Source of the DNA: Ampullaceana balthica
Lineage: Eukaryota > Mollusca > Gastropoda > Lymnaeidae
Length of the DNA stretch: 64,000 nt
Assembly: GCA_944989445.1 (NCBI GenBank)
Contig: CALYLW010000137.1
Coordinates: 1,381,323-1,445,322, forward strand
Reading direction: 5' to 3'
Each line of letters begins with the position of its first letter. Position 1 is the stretch's first letter. Below, piece by piece: positions 13,655 to 25,112 of this stretch. The notes below the pieces were generated by a model. The model was not told where the DNA came from. It searched no databases and saw only the letters and a list, made by a program, of their open reading frames with translations. The translations under genes were made by a program, and so were the position numbers.

Positions 13655-13942
13655 TAAACACACAAAAGGTATGGGGTATGTTGTGACGTCAGTCAGCCAT
13701 GAACACGTGACAAGTATGGGCTATGTTGTGACGACATCAGACGTCAGCCAGCCATGAACACACGAGAGGTATGGGCTATGTTGTGACGTCAGCCAGCCAC
13801 GAACACGTGTAAAGTATGAGCTATGTTGTGACGACATCAGAAATCAGCCAGCCATGAACACACGAAAGGTATGGGCTATGTTGTGACGTCAGCCAGCCAT
13901 GAACACACGAAAGGTATAGGCTATGTTATGACGACATCAGTA
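13655..13942. repeat. Higher-order tandem repeat with CRE and E-box palindromes
   Basis: Six related monomers with core GGCTATGTTGTGACG and CAGCCAGCCATGAACAC alternate between a short form and a longer form containing GACGACATCAG, giving a roughly 100-bp composite period. Perfect TGACGTCA palindromes fall at 13684, 13784 and 13884, exactly 100 bp apart. CACGTG falls at 13704 and 13804, also 100 bp apart. Confidence 0.9.
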
Positions 13943-14564
13943 GGTGGCAACCAATCGAAACGACTTATTTCCGCATCGAATCTACGAATCTTCAAACGAG
14001 TGGCTGAAACTCTTTTTGTTGTTGTTGTTGTTGTTTTGTTTTTCTTTTCTAAATTGTTCAGCGGAAACTTTACTCTGTATGTTATATATTAAAATGTATC
14101 GATTTGTTCTTAAAGTTTCAAAAGATGATTAAAAATCCCACTGGCATTTACTTGAAACGAAATATACGCTGAAGGTTGTTCGTTAAAAAAAAATGTATCC
14201 TTAAGTTTATAGAAAATCTGAAGCCGCTAACACAGATGGGGGTCTATTGGTTATGTAAATTATCTGCGCGCTAATCCATGGCAGGGGGCCATTTAAGTGG
14301 CGCCCGCGGGGCGGGGACGGGGGCGGCGCACTGAAAAGAATTAACCGACGTCTAGGGTCATACAACGATGGCCGATAAGAGATTGGCTATAAGTGGGGGA
14401 AGAGATTAGGGTAATCTGCTTCATGGATCTGCTTAATCCCCTGCAAAACCTTTTACAATTATGATTATGTTTAAAACGTCTGATATTTATATTTAATTGC
14501 AGCACACGACCTCCGCCCTCGACACAGCCTCGTTCTGGCAAGCCGCTCGTGACTTCATCTAGCT

Positions 14565-14749
14565 CAGTGGTTCCAAACCTTTTTTGGGTGGCGACCATTT
14601 TTTATAAAAGCCATGTGACCCGCGACCCCCATGAAATGTAAATGAGTCATTCTCAATAAAGTTTTTACAAAATAGAGCAAATTCGCATTGAAGTGAATAC
14701 TTTTTAGTCGACAGTTGACGACCCCCAGAAAATCCGTTGGGAACCGCTG
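14565..14749. mobile_element. Non-autonomous hAT MITE (CAGTGGTTC type)
   Basis: The terminal inverted repeats are CAGTGGTTCCAAACC at the left and TTGGGAACCGCTG at the right, the classic hAT/Charlie-like ends. Flanking 8-bp sequences ATCTAGCT and ATCTACTT fit a decayed 8-bp target-site duplication. The element is 185 bp and has no coding capacity. Confidence 0.85.
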
Positions 14750-14850
14750 ATCTACTTAGCTGGGAAGACGACGGCGTATTCTTCGAAGTCACAGTAAGTG
14801 AAGTGAGATGTAAAATGATATAATACACCCTACCCCATTTACTGTAGGCC

Positions 14851-14955
14851 GTAGGTAAGCAGGAGTAACATTAGAGGTCGTAGGTAAGTTGGTGTAACAT
14901 TAGAGGTCGTAAGTAAGTAGGTGTAACATTAGAGGTCGCAAGTAAGTTGGTGAAT
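14851..14955. repeat. 29-bp tandem repeat, about 4 copies
   Basis: Units contain GTAAGTTGGTGTAACATTAG followed by AGGTC. Copies are imperfect and the last is truncated. Confidence 0.85.
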
Positions 14956-15230
14956 GTAAAGGTGAATGTAAATTAAAAATAAAAAAATAAAGTAAAGATA
15001 AAAATAACTTTAAAACTCAACAAGATGGCGCACAGCGCTAAACCACGTGACGATGGGAGCCAATCAAATTCCAATACTGGTCAATTACTCCACATTCGAT
15101 TTCAAGAATGCCGATATAACCTCACACCCCCCCCCCACACAAACACACACACTCATCAAATTAAAGGGGTGTTTCATGGCGTTTAAAAAACAACAACAGA
15201 CTTGTTTTTTACTCTCATCTTTGAAGATGT

Positions 15231-15590
15231 AGTGGTAGACAGTAGTCGTAGACCGTTGACGTAGTCGTAGACAGTTGACGAAGTCGTAGACAGTTGAAAG
15301 AAGTCGTAAACAGTTTAAAGTAGTCGTAGACAGTTTAAAGTAGTCGTAGACAGTTGACAGTAGTCGTAGACAGTTGACAGTAGTCGTGGACACGAGACAG
15401 TAGTCGTGGACACGAGACAGTAGTCGTAGACAGTTGACAGTAGTCGTAGACAGTTGACAGTAGTCATGGACAGTTGACAGTAGTCGTGGACATTTGACAA
15501 TTATCGTGGACAGTTGACAGTAGTCGTGGACAGTTGACAGTAGTCGTGGACAGTTGACAGTAGTCGTGGACAGTTGAGAGTAGTCGTGAA
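15231..15590. repeat. 20-bp tandem repeat, about 18 copies
   Basis: The unit AGTAGTCGTAGACAGTTGAC varies (AGTCGTGGAC, CACGAGACAG). The minus-strand frame through it (repeats of LSTVYDYC) is a by-product of the array. Confidence 0.9.
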
Positions 15591-15693
15591 AGATTAGGGA
15601 GCCACGATTTCATTTTAAAACCCTCGGGAAGGAAAGTGAAATCTCCGTCTTAGGTTTTCTTGTTTGAACAACAGTCCAATGAGGCCATCAGTA

Positions 15694-16090
15694 CAGGTAC
15701 AGTACAGGTGTAGCACAGGTACAGTACAGGTGTAGCACAGGTACAGTACAGGTGTAGCACAGGTACAGTACATATACAGTACAGGTACAACACAGGTACA
15801 GTACAGGTGCATCACAGGTACAGCACAGGTACATGAGAGGTACAGTACAGGTACCGTACAGGTACAGTAAAGGTACAGCAAAGGTACAGCAAAGGTACAG
15901 CACAGGTACAGCACAGGTACAGCACAGGTACAGCACAGGTACAGCACAGGTACAGCACAGGTACAGTACAGTATATGTACAGTACAGGTACAGCACAGGT
16001 ACAGCACAGGTACAGCACAGGTACATGACAGGTACATGACAGGTACATGACAGGTACAGTAAAGGTACAGCAGTGGTACAGCACAGGTAC
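15694..16090. repeat. 11-bp tandem repeat, about 36 copies
   Basis: The unit CAGGTACAGCA varies (GTACATGA, GTACAGTA). An 11-bp period cycles through all frames, so several overlapping open frames rich in Cys, Tyr and Thr appear on the minus strand. None is supported as a gene. Confidence 0.92.
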
Positions 16091-17517
16091 GCCAGGAATC
16101 TGAACACATATTTTGTCTCGTGCAGGTGTGAATCTCAGATACGCATCTTTTAGATTTGGACGGGCTGAAGGGTGGGGTGTGGAAAGTGTATTACGGAGGA
16201 CGAATTAAAGATACAACGCCCCCCCCCCAAAAAAAAAGGTGTTGGGGGCATGAACGGGTGGGTTCGGGCGAGTGCTCCGGGGAGGTAAGCTCTTAGACAC
16301 AGGACATCAAAGCAAGGACAGACAATCGATGGGAAACATGTCGAGATTTAACATCAAGGAGAACATTCCCCGATGATTTTAAATGTGTTTTTCTTTTCGT
16401 TGTTCGTGGGACCTGGGACCTTGTTTGGTTTCGGGGAGGGTGGGGTTTGGATTTTTTTAAAAAAATTCACTGAAATTTTTTTTTAATTCTGAAAACTTAA
16501 AATTTTCAATGGCGGATTTTGTTTTAACACACGTATACTTTTTTTCTTCTTATGCTCAATATTGCATTTAGCTGACGATGGTATTTCGTATTGGAGACAT
16601 AAATCAATTAAATTACAGAATCTCCGAGTTGATGCAAGATGTGAATGTGAACATGAGTTGACGTAACTGTGGATAATGGTAATGAGCCTCTTCAGCAATT
16701 GGCTAACTGCATATTTCCCAGTGACCCTTTGCTCTCAAGACTGTATGTTGAAAATCCATTTTAAGGCTGTGCCTAGGCCTTTATACCGCTGCGGCGAATG
16801 TGCGATGCCTAACCATGCCGAGGCTGAAAATGTCAGTTCACAAATGTGGGACCAGGCTGTAGAGACCATCAGACCTAATTGGGGTCCGGGGGGGGGGAGG
16901 TCGGAGATGGCATCAACCATTTTGAATCACAACCCTGACACATCTTCTAATTTCAAACTTTAAACCACACGGCCTCACCATTTTTATTTCAAAAAATTAA
17001 AAACAACAACAACAAACCAACTCGGAACAAACACGAAGCTAGTTGGAGACAAAAGACGAGCCAATGAGAGTCAATCTAACGAACCCGTTCGTGCCTCCCC
17101 CCCCCTCCCCCCAAACCACTGCTCCTAGTCAACACCTCGCTAAACGTAAGCGGTGTTGCAACTTTTTGGGGGTCTAACAAACAACGCGACGACCAGATAA
17201 ATCACAGGGGTTCCCACCCCCTCCCCCCGACCCCGAAATCCCCCATACCCGCTCGACAATCGCGATAGGTATCGACCCGTCGAGGCGGGTCCCCGGAGGT
17301 GTGTCATTACGGCCGGCCTACCATTAAAGACGGTCATTTCATCGGACCACTCGGTCCTGTACACGACAGGTCTATGGCGGTGACGGGCCGCCCCACGGTA
17401 GACGCCCCGCCGCGCCACTATGGGGGCATACATTATTGAGTGGCCAGCAGTTAGGCCCACGGTGAGAATCAATTTGCGTGATTAGAACGCAGTTAAACTG
17501 GCAAATCGCTAAGCACG
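16091..17517. other. Noncoding sequence, unique CG-rich part at 17040-17480
   Basis: 16670-16960 and 17040-17480 are more complex than the surroundings, and the second is CpG-rich (GGGTCCCCGGAGGTG, GGCCGGCCTACC). Open frames there (for example minus strand 17140-17472) match no domain I know. Confidence 0.4.
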
Positions 17518-17890
17518 GGGATCCCTTGGTGGCGGAGTGGGATCATCTTATGACATGAAGATCTGGGTTCGCTACTTATTTATTTGGGGTGGGGTGGGGG
17601 GGCCTCTGGGATCCCTTAGTGACGAGTCAGTCTTATGGCCATAAGATCTGGGTTCATTTCTTATTGATGGGGTATAGGGTGCAGGGCACTGGGATCACTT
17701 AATGAGAAAGTGGGTTTAGTCTGTTGACAAAAGGTCAGGGTTCTTCTCGGATGGGATTGGTAGCCCCGGGGTCTCCGAGTGATAAAGTGGGTTGGTCTTA
17801 TGGCGCGAGGACCTCTGTTCATTTCTTGTTTATGCGGCATAGTGGGGATCCCTGGGATCACTTGTTGATAATGTGGGTTAGTCTTATGAC
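17518..17890 (+). repeat. Tandem tRNA-like monomers, about 5 copies of 80-90 bp
   Basis: Monomers begin near 17518, 17608, 17691, 17770 and 17854, most with GGGATCCCTT or GGGATCACTT. The first has TGGCGGAGTGG at 17530-17540, which fits a tRNA A box, and CTGGGTTCGCTAC at 17563-17575, which resembles a B box. Later monomers keep GATCTGGGTTCATTTC in degraded form. No foldable complete tRNA with a clear anticodon is apparent, so this is read as a decayed tRNA-derived (SINE-like) array rather than a tRNA gene. Confidence 0.55.
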
Positions 17891-18215
17891 ATTGTGTGTG
17901 TGCGTGGTGAGTGTGGGTGGTGAATGTGGGTGGAGAGTGTGTGTGGTGGGTGTGGGTGGTGAATGTGGGTGGAGAGTGTGTGTGGTGGGTGTGGGTGGTG
18001 AATGTGGGTGGAGAGTGTGTGTGGTGGGTGTGGGTGGTGAATGTGGATGGAGAGTGTGTGTGGTGGGTGTGGGTGGTGAATGTGGGTGGAGAGTGTGTGT
18101 GGTGGGTGTGGGTGGTGAATGTGGGTGGAGAGTGTGTGTGGTGAGTGTGGGTGGTGAATGTGGGTGGAGAGTGTACGTGTTGAATGTGTGTGGAGGGTGT
18201 GCGTGGTGAGTGTGA
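17891..18215. repeat. 39-bp GT-rich minisatellite, about 8 copies
   Basis: The unit is made of GTGTGTGGTGGGTGTGGG plus TGGTGAATGTGGGTGGAGA. The 39-bp period keeps frames open on both strands (repeated THSPPTFTTHTHH in one minus frame), which is a repeat effect. It directly abuts the tRNA-like array. Confidence 0.92.
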
Positions 18216-19993
18216 GTTGAAATTGAAAAAGTGTGGTGATAAGTACAGGTCGATGGTTGTTGCCCCCTCCCCCACTCCCCACATCGATTTCAGCAACTAC
18301 TTGCTTCCAATGACGCCGCTTTATGGGGGTGCATTAATGAATCCCGTTCGAACTGATCTCGAATTATCAAACCTAATTTTATGCTAATTGATCGCGTCAT
18401 CTGTCAGGATGAGCTGGAAATGATTACCGAAGAAACCCAACCCCACTTTGAGCCCTCATATCTTTGTAACCGATCAACGCAATAAAACGTTTGGTTTTTC
18501 GCCCGTTTTCACAGCCCTAATGTATGTTTCGATACAATATAACATAACCACCCTCATACCCCGTGAGCACCGTTCAAAAAGACATAGACCACGCAACAGA
18601 TGACATAAATACCAAATGATAGTCATCTCAATCTCGCGGGGGAATAACTGTAGCGGCTAACATTAGAGATGTTTTCAAGGTCTGGCCGTCACCAGTTATC
18701 GCGCGATGCCAGTCGAAGGTTAATTGTTGCGTTACGTCATATATACTTCAAAATTCCCTTCCTACACATATGGTTTATTTTGGGTAGAGGGGAAGCACAA
18801 CAATTAAAAACAAAGGAATTTACGCACCCCCCCCCTAAAAATACTACAAGGGCAATGAATAAATTGTCAAGCTACGCTATACGTTTGTTTTTAAGGATTT
18901 GCATGGTGTCAGGAAGAAAATTCTTCCTTCTTAGATATACATACAAGTTGTGATTGGAGGTTTACATAAATTATTCCAAATTATGTTATCTTATATATAT
19001 CTTATACGTTGCAGAAGCTCCTTTATACAGAAGTATTGTGTACCTCTAGGCTCATCTGTGGTTTATGTATAATCTTGCATATTTTATTACAGTTTTGAAT
19101 GCTAATAGTGTGTCGGATTTCCCGGTTATTTTCATGATTAGAATGCGTTCTTTAATTTAAAAAAAAAGTTATTGCTTTAAAAAAAATAAAAAAATTAAAG
19201 GTTGATGGGTAAATACATTAGTCCAGGTATACCTACCTACCTGGCTAGAAGTATCTAACAACAAGTTCAATATTGAACAAAGAATTGGCTAACCGTGTTA
19301 TAGTATGTGGTTACAGTGACCTGGGCATGGAGTAATTAGCCTTGCAAAGTTTTAATGAATCACGTTTGTATTATAGGGGGCGTGACATTCAACTCGGCAG
19401 GGATCACCTACAAAACCAACATGATTTAAATATTGAGTTAACATGGAGTGACGCAAGGTTGGGTCTAATTCCAAATGGACAGAAACTTCATTTTGACATA
19501 CTTGGATACGCAACAAAAAATTAAACTATTATTACAGGTACGTCATGGGTGTAACACTGTAGCTTTATCCCAAGTCAACAATATCAACTCGTGTGGCCGG
19601 AACAAGTTATTATTGTTAGTCGTTTGCATCAGTTTTCGGTAGTGAACATTGAGATCAATTGCTAAAATGGTAAAGGCCTAACTAAGCGCTCGCTTGGAAA
19701 GAGAAAAAAAGCAACATCAAGGAAATAGTAATTTCATGGATAAACGACTGATTGCAATACAATGCTGGTACTGCCCACATTTATTCAGGTCTATTCTAGT
19801 CATTAAAAAAAAAGATACTGGCCATCAATGTTCCCTCTAAGCTAAGCTGCGCGGCCATGCAGCTATCTGCCCGACACCGCGCAGCAGTTTAGAGTTACCG
19901 CGAAGCAAATTTTAATAATGATTATGTTTTCATGAGATGTAAAATTGTGAACACAAAAAATTGATAATTTTCTCACGACTTTATAATAATAAT
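18216..19993. other. AT-rich noncoding sequence
   Basis: No repeat array or known element is evident. A 48-codon plus-strand stretch at about 19378-19524 follows an ATTATAG acceptor-like sequence; see findings. It is not recognised as any known family. Confidence 0.4.
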
Positions 19994-20616
19994 TAGGGCT
20001 GTTAACGATTAATTAAAGTTTAATAGTTAAGTTGTGAAAAATTAACGATTAATTAATAGTTAATTTCGATTAAAGCCAAAAATTAAAATTCATGGTGTCA
20101 CAAGTAACATGTATTAAACGTACTTATCGAAAATCGAAATAACACTGGAATGTCTCCTTTATGTCATCTTTTAACCAAAAAACGCAAACAGACAAGTGTA
20201 TTGACATTATTTGGTTCCAGTGATGAGAGGGTCTTATTGACAATATAACCAGTCGAGCTGAACAATCGCTCACATAGCTTTAGATTGTCTCAGCTGAAGT
20301 TTCTGATACTGTAGTACTGTAGTGGATGTTTGGTTTGCAGGTGATAAGTAAGCTAAGTGTTAGAACCATGTTAGGCAAACGATTTCTCACAATGGATACG
20401 ATCAACTTTATCAACATTTTGAAAATTCCCGTCAGTCAATAATTTACAAACAAAAATGTTCGTGTACTCGTCCGGAAATTAGTTTATATTTATCGGCCAC
20501 CATTTTTTAAAAACTTTTTTGACTTCCATTACATTTGTAAGTGATGATGGGTAGATTAATCGTCAACAAATTTTAACGATTAAACGATTAATTAATCCTT
20601 AAATTTTGCAGCCCTA
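19994..20616 (-). mobile_element. hAT transposon remnant, internally deleted
   Basis: The ends TAGGGCTGTTAACGATTAA and GCAGCCCTA are inverted. Flanks ATAATAAT and ATAATTAT match at 7 of 8 bases, fitting the 8-bp target-site duplication of hAT elements. The element is about 623 bp and encodes on its minus strand a recognisable piece of the hAT transposase C-terminus (20289-20164). It lies just below the last visible Pax exon. Confidence 0.85.
20164..20289 (-). pseudogene. hAT transposase C-terminal (dimerisation domain) fragment
   Basis: The minus-strand translation contains LCERLFSSTGYIVN, then LSSLEPNNVNTLVCLRFL and a stop at 20166-20164. This matches the consensus ERLFS..G.IV......L.P.NV..LVFL of the hAT family dimerisation region, which in intact elements helps assemble the transposase. 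An in-frame stop at 20292-20290 precedes it and no catalytic core is present. It is a non-functional relic inside a short element. The element ends and target-site duplication support the same family. Confidence 0.85.
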
Positions 20617-20774
20617 ATAATTATTTGTTATTACTTTTTTTTTGTGTGTGCACATGAACCAAAGAAGCGTAGAGTCAGCCTTGCTGGGCCACCGGTGGAA
20701 CCCTTAGGCCTTAGACGTATACCCCCGCAAAGCCCGGTTGATCGTAACACGTAATAACATTAGCCAAGATTTAC

Positions 20775-21043
20775 CTGACTCGGGGTCGACCTTCCTCTTG
20801 TGGTTGTTGTTCGCGTTCGTTCCCGGACTCATGATGTTGCTGATGTTGAAGCTCCCGGCGGCCCCGGCGCCGCTTCCGCTGCCGTTGGGGCCCGCGGCTC
20901 CCCTCTGGGCGCCGTCGTTGCCGGGCGATGAGGACGAGTGGACGCCCATGTTGCTGCCGTCGCTCCCGATGCAGGACGGGCTGCCGTCGTTGACGTGCGG
21001 ACTCGTCGACTTGGCGCGGTCATTCGCCTTGTTCCGGACGATC
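20775..21043 (-). CDS. Pax2/5/8: Pax2/5/8 exon: paired-domain end, Ser/Gly linker and degenerate octapeptide
   Basis: The exon begins IVRNKANDRAKS. The first six residues complete the 128-residue paired domain and resemble the Drosophila shaven continuation. About 50 residues of low-complexity Ser/Gly/Asn/Ala follow. Then comes FNISNIMS at exon residues 65-72, which fits the aromatic-x-Ile-x-x-Ile-hydrophobic pattern of the Pax octapeptide (eh1-like Groucho-binding motif) but departs from the usual YSIxGILG. A basic HKRK stretch at 81-84 corresponds to the KRKRDE segment after the vertebrate octapeptide and may act in nuclear import. In minus-strand sense the acceptor is TTTTCCAG before GATCGTC and the donor is GAGTCAG|GTAAAT. 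The exon is 269 bp, enters in phase 2 and exits in phase 1, so at least one more exon follows below 20775. The coding sequence is strikingly GC-rich. A plus-strand frame across it at 20738-21082 is a shadow. Confidence 0.95.
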
Positions 21044-21610
21044 CTGGAAAATAAACAACGTCGCATTAAACAAAGGGAGTAGAAAAGGAGGAAGGTCATG
21101 GAGATATGTTAAGTGTAGCACACTTTTCAAAAAAATTTAAAAGTGAAAGTAGCCGACATGTATTTTTTTTAAAAACTAAAACACACACACGTCAAACAAA
21201 TATGGGTAGAAAATTTTACCCCAAACCCAAAAGATAATTTTAGCTACGAGTGAATTTAACCGATACTGCAATTACTCGACTAACCACACACTTTATATCT
21301 CAGTAATTCCCGTTAGTGCGCTGCAAATTTACATTTCCGCTATACCAAAGACGCATAATTTTTTTTATAAAATATATAATGAAAACTTGCGTTGTTTTCA
21401 GGACCTCATTAGCAAATTAATCGTGAATTTATCTTGGTTGTTAACAGTAGCTTTAGTTTGACCTATTGTTATTTAGAGTTTTATGTATTGTGATATTAAA
21501 AAACGCTAACAATTTCATTTAATATTTATGTATTAAAAAGATGTTTTGGCTAAGTTAAGTGGCAACGGCGAAAAGAAAAATTAATAGGACAATGTCCATT
21601 CAAAGGTTGT

Positions 21611-21805
21611 CCTATACCAACCCCATGGGGTCATCATGTAAGACATAATACCCTATACCAACCCCATGGGGTCATGTAAGACATAATACAAACATCATGG
21701 TGTCAAGAAGGACTTGGTACAAACATCATGTCATGTAAGACTTGGTACAAACATCATGATGTCATGTAAGTTGTAAGACTTGTACAAACATCATGATGTC
21801 ATGGG
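21611..21805. repeat. Imperfect roughly 31-bp tandem repeat, about 6 copies
   Basis: Units share ACAAACATCATG, GTCATGTAAGAC and TTGGTAC; the leftmost two units read CCAACCCCATGGGGTCAT instead. The copies are strongly diverged. Confidence 0.8.
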
Positions 21806-24616
21806 GATAACACGATTCTGAGCCCCAGAGACCAGGACACACGTCATCGGACGGACCCGGCTGAGGACATCCCGGGTGAGTGAAAGAAATACGCGTCCTC
21901 CATGGGGGGGGGGTGAATAACAAAACCAGACGCTGGGGAGGCGAGGGTTGAAGTTTGTGTATGTGCCCCCCTCCCCTGGTGGTAGAATTAGGTGTACGGG
22001 AGAGAAGTATCCAGAAATATGACCAACTCTGAACAAACACGACACGACAATCAAAAACACACACTACTACACACCACAGACTAAACTCAACAACTCAACT
22101 TTATAACTGATGCATACGGCATCAAATAAAAGTTCTTCATTTGATAAAGTCAAAGGCCCAAACAAACACCTTTAAAAGTCTTATTTGAGACTTGCTTTTT
22201 TAGAATCTCGTCATTTGTGTCCAGTTTCCATGACGTGGTTTATTTTCCAGAGATGACGATAGTTGGCCCCCAAAAAAGGGGTGGGGTGGGGGGTGGGGTT
22301 GGAATTGAGATGGTTGGAAATGGAAGGGAGGAGGGGAAATGTCATCGAAACTGTTTATATGGTTCAGGGCAAAAAAACTAAACAAAACAATCAAACAAAC
22401 CAGGGCAGCGCATTGGTCAGTGTGATAATATTCTGTATAGAAGGATCGCCTGTGATAGATATGATGAGACTTCATTTTGCCAGAGAGCTGAATAAGCTAA
22501 ATATTTAGAGATGAAATAAAGCGAGTTTAATAACCATATTAATTTAACTATACACTTTCGATTCCTCGTTAGTGCAAGCCACGCCACCGTAAAACAATAG
22601 TTATGGCCTTCATACCCAGTACTTGTGCGGAAAGAAAATTGGAAATAAAATGAAATTAAATTCTTAACGGCAAAATTTAGTATTAGATAAAATCCAGTTT
22701 TATAATTTTAATGCATGTTTATTCGTAAAAGGCATCGGAAACATTGTATTTAAAAAAAAACAACAAAAAACAACAAAAAACAACAACAGCAGACAAAAGT
22801 AAATAAAGACAAAGTCTGCATATTTCATTCCAAACAACGAGATCAGCCCGCCCCCTTATCAATGCCGCAAGCGAAGTTTTAAGCGCCATCTTATATTTGT
22901 ACACTGAATTACAAGCGAAAGTAAATCACCCGGACATGGCACCCACACGGGAAAGATGTTCCGATTTCACTCTACACTGCTCCACAGCACTCGACGAAAG
23001 TAACCTCGCCGTCGTATTAATTTCTTTACTTAAGCCCAATAATTGTAAATTGAAGGCTTTTAATGGAGCTTCGGTTTTTTTTAAACCATGGGGTCTAAAA
23101 GCAGTTGGGTTTTTAGTGGCGCCGTGGCGCGAACGGGGCGCGGGGGGGGGGAGGGAGCCGAAGTCAGATCGATACACTTCACAAACAAACGAAACGGTGG
23201 ATCTGATAGTGGAACTGACAGCTTTAATGAACTGTGATGTCTGGTCGGGGCGAGAGTAACTCGAATTTTACGCAATTCATGTTTTTGTTTTAACTTCAGC
23301 AACGATCTCATAAAATTTGAAGTTCGATTTAAGAAGAAAAAAATTCGAATATAAATAACGACAATTTAAAGAATTGTGTAACTTGAAACACGCATTTAGA
23401 AAAATCTAAAAAGAAACTGCCGTCTATAATTGAAATGTAAATATGGATCCTCCGCTCGCATATTAGAAATTGTTAACTTTTCTATACTCACGGGTAAATT
23501 CTTTGAAAAGGTTACAACGGCTATCTTCGGTAAAAAGAATTAAAATAGAAAATAAATTTTTTAAAAAAATAATTTTTTTAAAAATTTAAACAAATAATTA
23601 AAATTCTCCAAAAAAATTAAACCATTTTTGTTAATACTCAAATGCGGAATCGACCAAACAAGGTTTAGTTTTTAAAAAAAAGTTCACAAGGATATTTTTA
23701 AAAGCTAATTTTGTATGTCAAATTATAGATCACTAGTGGAAAAGCCCGCTGAAGCTGGCTGAACGAAATCCGACAGAAGGGATAACAAAGAAATATACGA
23801 AATACTGCAATAGAAAAGAACATGTGGCCTTTATTGCCATGAACAGAATACGATATGAACAGAAATAACAAAGAAATGTATGAAATGCTGCAATATAAAA
23901 GAACATTTATCTTTCATTGCCATGAACACAATACGATATGAACAGCTAAATATCATAGATTTTCTTGTACACCACATTTTTAGTGTAGCAGGCGGACGAA
24001 ATATTAAACTTCCTGAAATGTACACAAAGTATTTTGCAATAGGGGTTGTAGGGCGCCTGCGAAGTATTCCTGAAATGCACACAAAGTATTTAATAATTAA
24101 CAATTTAATACTCATAAAACAATGACGTCATTGTTAAAGTTAATTTGGAAACCAAAGTAGATTTTTAAGTCCATATTTTCAATTTAAAAAAAAAGCAGAA
24201 TGATGTCCCTTTGGGGAGACACACGCATACGAAGGGCGATTTGTATTAGATAAGGTCGTGTGGGTTGTCCAGCCGCTGGAGCAAGAGGCTGACAGTGGAC
24301 GTTGGTGTCCCAGTGCCAATGGATTTATTTCATATGTGTGAATGCGATGAGGCATTGTGGGGTGTTGCGAGCTTTCTGCACAAGTGCTCGCGTACCACGA
24401 ACATCTCTAATAAAAGAAACGCAATGAAAACAGTACGGAATTCATAGACGGTTATTGTTTAACATTAATATTTAGACCTTTAATTGTTTACCTCTTTGAT
24501 GGGCGGCACTAACCTAAGTGTGTATATATGAGGGCTATGAGTGCAGAATAAAATTATGGCAACTCAATATTTTTTTTATAAAGCTGCGAGATCCTCTTTA
24601 AAAATTTGACTCAATA
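21806..24616. other. Intronic sequence, largely AT-rich
   Basis: Complex sequence occurs at 22860-23240. The 23740-24130 part contains a dispersed repeat: AATGTACACAAAGTATTTTG at about 24018 recurs inverted near 62930, and an ATACGATATGAACAG segment occurs twice (23849 and 23931). No gene recognised. Confidence 0.45.
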
Positions 24617-24956
24617 TGGTCAGTTTAACAATATGTTCAGTTTAACCATATGGTCAGTTAACAATATGTTCAGTTTAACCATATGGTCAGTTTAACATTA
24701 TGGTCAGATTAACAATATGGTCAGTTTAACAATATGGTCAGTTTAACAATATGGCCAATTTAACAATATAGTCCGTTTAACAATATGGTGAGTTTAACAA
24801 TATGGTCAGTTTAACAATATGGTCAGTTTAACAATATAGTCAGTTTAACAATATGGTCAGTTTAACTATATGGTCAGTTTAACAATATGGCCAGTTTAAC
24901 AATATGGTATGTTTAATAATATGTTCAGTTTACCAATATTGTCAGTTTAACAAAAA
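24617..24956. repeat. 17-bp tandem repeat, about 20 copies
   Basis: The unit GTCAGTTTAACAATATG has scattered substitutions and indels (GTTCAGTTTAACC, GGCCAATTTAAC). Confidence 0.93.
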
Positions 24957-25112
24957 TGGAATCGCTATAGAATAGATTTCCGTCATTTGCTTGTAAGAAA
25001 TGGAATTTTTACATTTCGAACATGACGTGTACTTGATGACTGAGACTATTGTGACTACGAACAGGGCCGTGCATTTTTGAAGCACTTAATAGCAATTACC
25101 CCAACACCCTTA

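Noticed and set aside
15615..16109. Cys/Tyr/Thr-rich minus-strand frames up to 164 codons
   Set aside because: They are produced by the 11-bp repeat, which is open in every phase.
17140..17472. Candidate C-terminal Pax exon on the minus strand
   Set aside because: The 110-codon frame is CG-rich but contains neither the partial homeodomain nor the transactivation-domain signatures of Pax2/5/8.
17518..17590. Functional tRNA gene
   Set aside because: A-box-like and B-box-like segments exist, but the B box departs from GGTTCGAxTCC and no full cloverleaf is evident, so I read it as a decayed repeat.
20738..21082. 114-codon plus-strand hydrophobic frame
   Set aside because: It is antisense to the GC-rich Pax linker exon, with no independent support.
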